A stretch of 5,140 bases of DNA from Chloroflexota bacterium (GTDB taxonomy: Bacteria; Chloroflexota; Dehalococcoidia; JACQGW01). Positions 1 through 5,140 of this stretch are shown here, in pieces. How positions within the stretch are numbered: the stretch's first letter is position 1; every line of letters begins with the position of its first letter. The DNA lies in the NCBI GenBank assembly GCA_016199325.1, contig JACQGW010000175.1:1-5140 (forward strand), given 5' to 3'. Below the pieces are notes generated by a model. That model ran no database searches and was not told the DNA's origin. It saw only the letters and a list, made by a program, of their open reading frames with translations. Position numbers and translations under genes: made by a program.

Positions 1-3000
1 GGCCCCTGGCCCCCGACCCCGGACCTGTTCGTCTTGCTGATGGGCGTGAGCGCCGCCGTCAACGGCCTGGTCATCATCGCCCTCCCCGGCCAGCTCAGCG
101 CACCCGCCTACGACCTGGCCCGCCCTTATCTCGCCGGGATCGGCGTGCTGCTCCTCGGCAGCGGGCTCGCGCTCGGCATCACCCAGCTTCACCCTGGCCT
201 GCCGCCGGCGGCAGGCCGGGCGGCGCATCTGCTCGCCGCGGGCGCCTTCTTCGCCCTCCTCGTGGCCGTGCCCCTGCCCTTCGGCCACTGGACCGGTATC
301 GTCCACTTCGGAGGCTTCGGTACGCTCCTCGCCGTGCTGCCCTGGGTGAGACCGCATCGGCGACGGGTGGATCCGGCCTCCCTGCGGACGCGGCTCACCC
401 TGGTCCTGGCTGCCACCGCTGCGCTGCCGCTCATCGTCGTCGTCGCGCTGGCCGCCGAGCTTGACGAGCGATTCATCGTGGCCGAGGCGCTCGGCCGGCA
501 GCGGGCCCTGGCTGCCGCGCTGGCCCGGGACGTCGCCGACTACGTGAGCCTGCGCCGCAGCGCCGTAGCCGCCCTGGCCGCGCACCCCGGTCTGCTGGCG
601 CGGGATCCGCGCGAGCAGCGGGCCCTCTTGCAGGCGTTCAGCTCGGCCTACTTGAACACCGTCGCCTTCTCGACATATACCGCAGACGGCGAGCCCATCG
701 CCTGGAGCGACGACCGCCTGCTGCTCCGTGGCCCCGGCTTTGCGGCCTACGACGACGCCCGGCGCACCAACCAGCCATCGCTCGACATCCTCATCGGTCC
801 TCCGATTGACCGCCCGGTCTTCGCCTTTGGCGTGCCGATCCGGGACGCGGAGGGCCGGTATGCCGGGCTTGCGCTGGGCGTGGTCGAGTTGGCGCGCATC
901 GCCAATCTCCTCGCCCGCACGAGTGTTGGCGACGGCCAGATAGCGTACCTCGTCGACGGCCGTGGACGCGTCATCGTCCACCCGAACGGCTCACTCGTCG
1001 GAACGCTCGCCGACTACTCCATCGTTCCGCCGGTCGCAAAGCTCCTCGCCAGCGGCGAGGAGGGCTCGCTCAGCTTCCCGACACCGGACGGTGAGCGCCT
1101 GGCCGGCTACGCCGGCGTGCCGGCGCTGGGCTGGGGCGTGGTGGCGGAGCGTTCAAGAGCCGCCGCGCTTGCCAGTGATTTCGCCGAACGCGACGTGATC
1201 TTCGGCACTCTGGTGCTCGCCGTCGGCATCGCGGCGGCCATTGGCATGCAGGTTGCCGACCGGCTGACGGCCCCGCTCAGCCTCCTCGCCGGCGCGGCGG
1301 TCCGGGTTGCGTCCGGCAACGGCACGGCTGCGCTGCCCAGGAGCAACCTGGCAGAGGTGGCCCATCTGACCACGGCGTTCGCCGAGATGCGCGACCGCCT
1401 GACTGCCCGGACCGCGGAGCTCGAAAGCGCCGCGGACAGGTATCGCCGCCTTGCCGAAAATGCGCTGGACATCATCTACCGGTACGAGCTGAAGCCGGTC
1501 CGCGGCTACAGCTACGTCAGCCCCGCGGCGACGGAGATCGTTGGCTACACCCCCGAGGAGCACTACGCCGATCCCGATCTCCCGCTCAAGCTGGCCCATC
1601 CGGACGACCAGTCGATCATCGAATCGCTGCTGGCGGGCCGGCACGTTCCATCGGAGTACACGGCGCGGGTACGGCACCGGGATGGGCACGAGGTCTGGCT
1701 GGAGCGGCGCCTCCTGCCCATCTACAACCGGGCCGGTAGTCTCGTGGCCGTCGAGGGCATCGCGCGCGACGTCACCGCGCAGAAGCAGGCGGAGGCAGAG
1801 CGCGCCGCGCTGATCCAGGAGCAAGCGGCCCGCACCGCCGCCGAGGCGGTGGCCGCGAATTTGCGGGACGTGAACGAGCGCCTGGTCGCCACCAGTCTGC
1901 GGGCCGTGCAGTTGATGGAGGAAGCCCAGGGGGCGCAGGCACGGATCGCGGGCATGCTGGACAGCATCACCGATGGGTTCATCGCCGTGGACCAGGAGTG
2001 GCGGGTCACGTACGCCAACCACCAGGCCGCGCAGCTCCTGGGCAAAGCGCCGGAAGAGCTGATCAGCCGGCGCGCGCCGGAGGTATTCCCTGTGCATGCC
2101 AGCGCGCTGCTCTACCGGGAGGCTCACCGGGCCGTCGCGGAGCAAGTGACCGTCGCGTTCGAAGCGTTTTACGAGCCGCTCAACACGTGGCTTGAGGCAC
2201 GGATCTTCCCGGGGCAGTACGGGCTCTCGGTCTACTTCCGGGACATCACCGAGCGCAGACGGGCAGAAGAAGAGCATGTCCGTCTTGTGCAGGAGCAGGC
2301 CGCCCGGGCGGCGGCCGAGGCGATGCAACAACGCCTGGTCTTCCTGGCCGAGGCGAGCACGTTGCTTGCCTCGTCGCTCGACTATGAGACCACGCTCGCC
2401 GGCGTCACGCGGCAGGCGGTGCCCTTCTTCGCCGACTGGTGCCTGGTCAACATCTTCGACGAAAACCAGTCGCTCCGGCACGTCCAGGTTGCCCACGCAG
2501 ACCCGGCGAAGGAGGCGCTGCTGCGGGAGCTGCGGCGCCGCTACCCGCCCGGTCCGCAGCGGCCCCACCCCGCCATTCGGGCGCTGCGGACCGGCCAGCC
2601 ACAATTCTACCCCGAGGTTACCGATTCGCTGCTGGAGGAGATCGCCCAGAACGACGGCCACCTCGAGCTGCTCCGCGGGCTTGGTGCCAGGTCAGCCATG
2701 TGGGTGCCGCTGCTGGCCCGGGAACGGACCCTCGGAGTCATTTCGTTCCACGTCGCCGGGGGAGATCGTCGCTACGGCCCTGCCGATCTCCTCCTGGCCG
2801 AGGAGATCGCCCGCCGCGCTGCCATCGCCGTCGACAACGCCCGGCTCTACCACGATGCCCGGGAAGCCATCGGCCTGCGGGACGACATCCTCTTCTCGGT
2901 TGCCCACGACCTCCGGAACCCGCTGACGATCATCAAGCTGTACGCGCAACTGCTGCTCCGCCAGCTCGCTCAGATCGGGGCGCTGGAGCCGGAGGCAATC

Positions 3001-3618
3001 ACGCAGGGGCTGACGCAGATCGACGGCAACGCGACGAAGATGGCAGCCTTGATTCAGGAGCTCCTGGACACCGCCCGCCTGCGAATTGGCCAGCAGATCG
3101 TGCTCGATCGACGCGCGACCGATCTGGTTGCCCTTGCCCGTGAGGCGGCGGCCGAACACCAGCAGGAGAAACAGCACCGCATTCTGGTCGAGGCCACTGT
3201 GCCGGAGCTGGTGGGGACATGGGACGCCGCCCGGATCGAGCGGGTGCTTGGAAACCTGCTCTCCAACGCCGTCAAGTACAGCCCGGAGGCGGGTGAGATC
3301 ACCGTCCGCATCGCCGGCGAGGAGACCGCGGCAGGCCGGTGGGCGGTCCTCGAGGTCCGGGATCAAGGCGTCGGGATTCCGGCGGTGGACCTGCCCCATA
3401 TCTTCGAGCGGTTCTATCGGGGCACGAACGTCGCAGGGCGGATTGCCGGCACCGGCGTGGGGCTGGCCGGCGCGCGGCACATCGTCGAGCGGCACGGTGG
3501 CACCATCACCGTCGAGAGCGTGGAAGGATCGGGATCCACCTTCACGGTCCGCCTGCCGCTGGACAACGGGCGGCCCACTCCCGCCAGCCGCCGCGGCGCT
3601 TCCGCCGAGCGCCTGTGA
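1..3618 (+). CDS. Multi-sensor membrane histidine kinase (CACHE-HAMP-PAS-PAS-GAF-HisKA-HATPase), 5' end outside window
   Basis: Sensor kinase of a two-component system: it should autophosphorylate a histidine and pass the phosphate to a response regulator, none of which is encoded in the window. The frame is open to base 1. A TTG at 34 and an ATG at 40 are possible starts, but neither has a ribosome binding site and both would cut a hydrophobic helix, so the true start is probably upstream. Numbering from the TTG: hydrophobic helices at about 1-17, 31-51, 63-84 and 87-105; membrane helix 121-141; extracytoplasmic double-CACHE-like sensor about 142-387 (YLVDGRGRV around D308); membrane helix 388-408; HAMP about 405-460; PAS 470-585; helical linker; PAS 637-745; linker; GAF about 767-942 (ADWC at 800-803). 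HisKA follows, with phosphoacceptor H958 in VAHDLRNPL. The ATPase domain has an N box (N1074, N1078), DQGVGIP at 1110-1116, an F box at 1124 and GTGVGL at 1139-1144. All catalytic boxes look intact. There is no receiver domain. The ligand is unknown. Confidence 0.95.
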   Translation, partial: GPWPPTPDLFVLLMGVSAAVNGLVIIALPGQLSAPAYDLARPYLAGIGVLLLGSGLALGITQLHPGLPPAAGRAAHLLAAGAFFALLVAVPLPFGHWTGIVHFGGFGTLLAVLPWVRPHRRRVDPASLRTRLTLVLAATAALPLIVVVALAAELDERFIVAEALGRQRALAAALARDVADYVSLRRSAVAALAAHPGLLARDPREQRALLQAFSSAYLNTVAFSTYTADGEPIAWSDDRLLLRGPGFAAYDDARRTNQPSLDILIGPPIDRPVFAFGVPIRDAEGRYAGLALGVVELARIANLLARTSVGDGQIAYLVDGRGRVIVHPNGSLVGTLADYSIVPPVAKLLASGEEGSLSFPTPDGERLAGYAGVPALGWGVVAERSRAAALASDFAERDVIFGTLVLAVGIAAAIGMQVADRLTAPLSLLAGAAVRVASGNGTAALPRSNLAEVAHLTTAFAEMRDRLTARTAELESAADRYRRLAENALDIIYRYELKPVRGYSYVSPAATEIVGYTPEEHYADPDLPLKLAHPDDQSIIESLLAGRHVPSEYTARVRHRDGHEVWLERRLLPIYNRAGSLVAVEGIARDVTAQKQAEAERAALIQEQAARTAAEAVAANLRDVNERLVATSLRAVQLMEEAQGAQARIAGMLDSITDGFIAVDQEWRVTYANHQAAQLLGKAPEELISRRAPEVFPVHASALLYREAHRAVAEQVTVAFEAFYEPLNTWLEARIFPGQYGLSVYFRDITERRRAEEEHVRLVQEQAARAAAEAMQQRLVFLAEASTLLASSLDYETTLAGVTRQAVPFFADWCLVNIFDENQSLRHVQVAHADPAKEALLRELRRRYPPGPQRPHPAIRALRTGQPQFYPEVTDSLLEEIAQNDGHLELLRGLGARSAMWVPLLARERTLGVISFHVAGGDRRYGPADLLLAEEIARRAAIAVDNARLYHDAREAIGLRDDILFSVAHDLRNPLTIIKLYAQLLLRQLAQIGALEPEAITQGLTQIDGNATKMAALIQELLDTARLRIGQQIVLDRRATDLVALAREAAAEHQQEKQHRILVEATVPELVGTWDAARIERVLGNLLSNAVKYSPEAGEITVRIAGEETAAGRWAVLEVRDQGVGIPAVDLPHIFERFYRGTNVAGRIAGTGVGLAGARHIVERHGGTITVESVEGSGSTFTVRLPLDNGRPTPASRRGASAERL
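1810..1848 (+). repeat. Intragenic linker repeat, copy 1 (after first PAS)
   Basis: Encodes kinase residues 593-605, LIQEQAARTAAEA, a helical linker directly after the first PAS domain. It matches copy 2 at 11 of 13 residues and 30 of 39 bases. The preceding PAS tails align without gaps as well (RDVTAQKQAEAE versus RDITERRRAEEE). This suggests that a PAS-plus-linker unit was duplicated, or that a common linker type was reused. Such helices normally carry signal from sensor to kinase as a dimeric coiled coil. Confidence 0.7.
2284..2322 (+). repeat. Intragenic linker repeat, copy 2 (after second PAS)
   Basis: Encodes kinase residues 751-763, LVQEQAARAAAEA, between the second PAS domain and the GAF domain. 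It lies 474 bases (158 residues) after copy 1 in the same frame. Most differences between the copies are at third codon positions, so the protein sequence is better kept than the DNA, as expected for an old duplication under selection for a helical linker. Confidence 0.7.
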
Positions 3619-3624
3619 AGGGAC

Positions 3625-3666
3625 ATTGACCGTTGACCAGAAACCAGGAACCAGAAACTAGAAACC
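3625..3666. repeat. Degenerate 7-bp tandem repeat in convergent intergenic gap
   Basis: Six consecutive heptads in exact 7-bp register: ATTGACC, GTTGACC, AGAAACC, AGGAACC, AGAAACT, AGAAACC. The last four follow the consensus AGAAACC (GGTTTCT on the other strand) with one change each in two copies; the first two are a more divergent variant sharing the ACC end. The array begins 6 bases after the kinase stop codon, fills the gap between the two convergent genes and extends 9 bases into the 3' end of the minus-strand gene. It is AC-rich and purine-rich, unlike the GC-rich genes beside it. Short heptanucleotide repeat families are known between genes in some bacteria, notably cyanobacteria; any role here is unknown. 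I see no hairpin plus T-tract terminator in the gap. Confidence 0.75.
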
Positions 3667-4836
3667 GGCAGATCGGCTCGCCAGCGCCAGTGCCGCCATC
3701 GCCGGCAGGACGGCGGCGCCGGGGGTGCGCATGATGGCGACGACCTGGTCGAGAGTGGCGGCGAAGAGCGGATCGAGCCGCTCGGTCCAGGGCTGGCCGG
3801 GCTGCCAGGTGGGGCGGGGGCTGAGGTCGAGACGGCGGAGGCCGGCGGCGCCGCCGGCGTGGTGCCGATACCACTCGGGCGTCCGGATCAGGAGCAGCGT
3901 GCAGATCTCCGGCCGCAGGCTCAGGAGATCGACGGCGACGCCGGTCAACCGCAGCTCAGCCTCGCCGCGGTCGCGGAGGTGCCGGAGAAAGGCCAGATCG
4001 GCGCCGCCCGCCGCCGCTGCATCGGGCGGTCCTTCGCCGGGCTCCGGCACGCCCAGCACCTCTTCCAGGTACTCCCGCTCGACGGCGGCCTCGACGTCGA
4101 ACGCCTGAGCCGGATCGCCGGTGAGCGGCTGGAAGATGAGCGACGGGACGACGTGGAAGCGGTCGACGGCGCTCGCCAGCCGGAGTGATCGCTCCTTGAG
4201 CAGAACGGCGAACGATCGGTCCTCACGGGTGAAGGCAAGCACCGTCGAGATCCCAACGGCCGCCGCCCGGCCGGCGCCGTTCCACAGAGGGTTGCCGGCC
4301 AGCCGCTGGGCCCGCCAGCGGAGCGGCAGCCGGTCCCACGACAGCCCGGCCATCCCCCGGGCGGCGGCATTCGGCAGCCGGGCCAGGAGCTCCAGCTCGA
4401 GCAGGCTGCCGGTCGCCAGCGCGTCGAAGTAGCGGCCGATAGCGCAGTCCAGCCGCGGCACGCCGGCCGAGTCGATCTGGAGCCGGTCAATCGCAAAGAT
4501 GGGCAGGTTGGCGAGCGGCCGCCCGGACGCCAGGAGGCGCCGGATGTACGAGCGGCCCAGGCGCCGGACGGCGCGGTCCGGGGCCGCGCGGTTCACCAGA
4601 TCGAGCGCGCCGAGCGCCGCGTTCGGCGCCACCGGTGGATCGGCCGGCGCCGGGAAGAGGGCGACGGGGTAGCGCCGGCCCGCCCAGGTCAGCAACGGCG
4701 CGCCAGGGTAGAGGTCGGCCAGGAAGTCGGCCAGATCGGCCCGCCGGCGTGCCACGACGGCACGCTCGCCGAGCGTCCGCCAGCGGCGCCGGCGGGAGAT
4801 CAGGGCCTGGCGGAAGTGGGAGAGCAACTGGGCCAC
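3658..4836 (-). CDS. Uncharacterised 392-aa protein with Nudix-like C-terminal half
   Basis: Soluble-looking protein with no signal peptide or membrane helix; specific function not recognised. The N-terminal 190 residues are rich in Arg, Ala and Leu and match no domain I can name; they include a [16 protein letters not shown] stretch. From about 195 the pattern resembles a Nudix fold: a strand at 195-203, then VLLKERS (211-217), FHVVPS (227-232) and REYLEEVLG (254-262), then strands near 297-317. Aligned to the Nudix box GX5EX7REUXEEXGU, G240, R254, E255, E258 and E259 fit, but F246 replaces the middle Glu and the last Gly is one residue late. The HVVPS...REYxEE pattern recalls conserved hypothetical proteins of actinobacteria and related high-GC bacteria. 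Hydrolysis of a nucleoside diphosphate derivative is possible, but a binding-only role is equally plausible. The start is GTG at 4836: an in-frame TAG lies six codons upstream and the only other upstream candidate is a CTG. There is no Shine-Dalgarno, so translation may be leaderless. The stop is TAG, inside the heptad repeat. The gene is divergent from uvrB, with 20 bp between starts. Confidence 0.85.
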   Translation of the reverse strand: MAQLLSHFRQALISRRRRWRTLGERAVVARRRADLADFLADLYPGAPLLTWAGRRYPVALFPAPADPPVAPNAALGALDLVNRAAPDRAVRRLGRSYIRRLLASGRPLANLPIFAIDRLQIDSAGVPRLDCAIGRYFDALATGSLLELELLARLPNAAARGMAGLSWDRLPLRWRAQRLAGNPLWNGAGRAAAVGISTVLAFTREDRSFAVLLKERSLRLASAVDRFHVVPSLIFQPLTGDPAQAFDVEAAVEREYLEEVLGVPEPGEGPPDAAAAGGADLAFLRHLRDRGEAELRLTGVAVDLLSLRPEICTLLLIRTPEWYRHHAGGAAGLRRLDLSPRPTWQPGQPWTERLDPLFAATLDQVVAIMRTPGAAVLPAMAALALASRSAGF

Positions 4837-4840
4837 CAGT
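4827..4840. repeat. Small inverted repeat beside the divergent -10 element
   Basis: ACTGG-GCCA-CCAGT: perfect 5-bp arms around a 4-base centre. It overlaps the GTG start of the minus-strand gene and ends one base before the GTATAATAC palindrome, in the spacer region of the putative uvrB promoter. The position would suit an operator, but the arms are short and could arise by chance in GC-rich coding sequence. Confidence 0.25.
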
Positions 4841-4841
4841 G

Positions 4842-4847
4842 TATAAT
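4842..4847 (+). promoter_or_regulatory. Putative -10 element of the uvrB promoter
   Basis: A perfect TATAAT in an otherwise GC-rich region, ending 9 bases before the uvrB ATG. With usual spacing, transcription would start at about A4854, leaving a leader of 3 bases or fewer (none if it starts at A4857). The bases between (ACCTCTACC) contain no Shine-Dalgarno, which supports leaderless translation. No good -35 hexamer is visible 16-18 bases upstream (GGAGAG region), and the TG of an extended -10 is out of register by one base. No LexA-type palindrome was seen. Confidence 0.65.
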
Positions 4848-4848
4848 A
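4843..4848 (-). promoter_or_regulatory. Putative -10 element of the minus-strand Nudix-like gene
   Basis: On the minus strand the same palindrome reads TATTAT, a 5-of-6 match to TATAAT. Its last base (4843) lies 7 bases before the G of the GTG start at 4836, so that G would be the +1 of a leaderless transcript. The minus-strand sequence has a purine run, GGTAGAGG, upstream of the -10; it is not placed to be a ribosome binding site if transcription starts at 4836. No clear -35 element could be assigned; that region lies within the uvrB coding sequence. Confidence 0.5.
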
Positions 4849-4856
4849 CCTCTACC

Positions 4857-5140
4857 ATGCCCGAGTTCAAAGTCCACTCCGATTTCCGCCCCACCGGCGA
4901 CCAGCCGAAGGCCATTGGCGACCTGGTGGAGGGGCTGCGGCGCGGTGAGCGGCATCAGACGCTCAAGGGAGCGACCGGCACCGGGAAAACCTACGTGATG
5001 GCCCAGGTGATCGAGAAAGTCCAGCGGCCGACGCTCGTCCTGGCCCACAACAAGACGCTGGCCGCCCAGCTCTACGCCGAGTTCAAGGAGTTCTTTCCGA
5101 ACAACGCCGTCGAGTACTTCGTCTCCTACTACGACTACTA
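4857..5140 (+). CDS. uvrB: UvrABC excision nuclease subunit B, N-terminal part (cut by window end)
   Basis: UvrB is the damage-verifying helicase-like subunit of bacterial nucleotide excision repair. It is loaded on DNA by UvrA, inserts a beta-hairpin at the lesion and recruits UvrC for incision. The first 94 codons are present, of about 670 in the family. The protein starts [10 protein letters not shown], followed by the conserved PTGDQPKAI and the Walker A motif GATGTGKT (residues 38-45, with K44 the ATP-binding lysine). Then come [17 protein letters not shown] and [10 protein letters not shown], which enters the tyrosine-rich beta-hairpin before the window ends. Similarity to Escherichia coli UvrB is evident through the whole stretch. 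The ATG at 4857 places the N-terminus as expected for the family. There is no Shine-Dalgarno; a perfect TATAAT lies just upstream, so the mRNA is probably leaderless. Continuation past 5140 is expected but cannot be seen. Confidence 0.97.
   Translation, partial: MPEFKVHSDFRPTGDQPKAIGDLVEGLRRGERHQTLKGATGTGKTYVMAQVIEKVQRPTLVLAHNKTLAAQLYAEFKEFFPNNAVEYFVSYYDY

Noticed and set aside
1153..2661. Long minus-strand open frame (502 codons) opposite the kinase
   Set aside because: It lies wholly antisense to well-supported PAS and GAF coding sequence, and its Arg/Gly/Leu-rich translation shows no domain. Long antisense frames are common in DNA with this GC bias.
2192..2926. Plus-strand open frame (244 codons) inside the kinase in another frame
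   Set aside because: Its Arg/Ser/Pro-rich composition is typical of a frame-shifted reading of GC-rich coding DNA, and the overlapping frame encodes a recognisable GAF domain.
2692..3495. Minus-strand open frame (267 codons) opposite the HisKA and ATPase domains
   Set aside because: It is antisense to conserved kinase motifs and shows no recognisable motif of its own.
3595..3613. Hairpin GGCGCT / AGCGCC as a terminator for the kinase
   Set aside because: The 6-bp stem lies inside the coding sequence just before the stop codon and is not followed by a T-tract, so it is not a convincing intrinsic terminator.
4800..4856. SOS (LexA) box upstream of uvrB
   Set aside because: I looked for CGAACNNNNGTTCG-like and CTGT-N8-ACAG-like palindromes and found neither; GTATAATAC is better explained as a -10 element.
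4487..4915. Minus-strand open frame (142 codons) spanning the divergent promoter region
   Set aside because: It overlaps the Nudix-like gene in another frame and runs antisense to the start of uvrB; its Pro/Arg-rich translation is uninformative.
4816..4998. Plus-strand open frame (60 codons) at the start of uvrB
   Set aside because: The frame starting at 4857 clearly encodes UvrB with its Walker A motif; this one is a shadow of it.
1..5140. tRNA or rRNA genes, CRISPR arrays, insertion sequences
   Set aside because: Coding sequence covers nearly the whole window, and I saw no spaced identical repeats, transposase motifs or RNA gene signatures.

Overview
This is a GC-rich chromosomal window with three protein-coding genes packed with almost no spare DNA. 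A very large membrane-anchored sensor histidine kinase on the + strand is open at the left edge. It converges on an uncharacterised protein with a Nudix-like C-terminal half on the - strand. That gene in turn diverges from the start of uvrB on the + strand, which is cut by the right edge. The strong codon-position GC bias produces long spurious ORFs in other frames, which I have left out. The kinase style (CACHE, HAMP, PAS, PAS and GAF joined by EQAAR-type helical linkers), the intergenic heptad repeat and the apparently leaderless starts suggest Chloroflexota, perhaps near Sphaerobacter or Thermomicrobium. That is an inference from style; I see no taxonomic marker that settles it, and another high-GC lineage is possible.

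Layout: 1-3618 (+) is the kinase, with membrane helices, a periplasmic CACHE sensor, cytoplasmic PAS and GAF modules, and HisKA/HATPase catalytic domains. 3619-3657 is the short convergent gap, filled by a degenerate 7-bp tandem repeat (3625-3666) that runs into the 3' end of the next gene and contains its stop codon. 3658-4836 (-) is the Nudix-like protein. 4837-4856 is a 20-bp divergent intergenic region built around the small palindrome GTATAATAC, which reads as a -10 element on both strands. 4857-5140 (+) is the first 94 codons of uvrB, including the Walker A motif.

The three genes do not form one pathway on present evidence. The kinase senses an unknown extracellular signal and has no response regulator in view. 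UvrB belongs to nucleotide excision repair. The Nudix-like protein shares a promoter region with uvrB, so co-regulation is possible, but a functional link is speculation. The most interesting item is the compact symmetric promoter between the two divergent genes, with no room for a Shine-Dalgarno leader on either side. I do not see an obvious new multi-gene system here.
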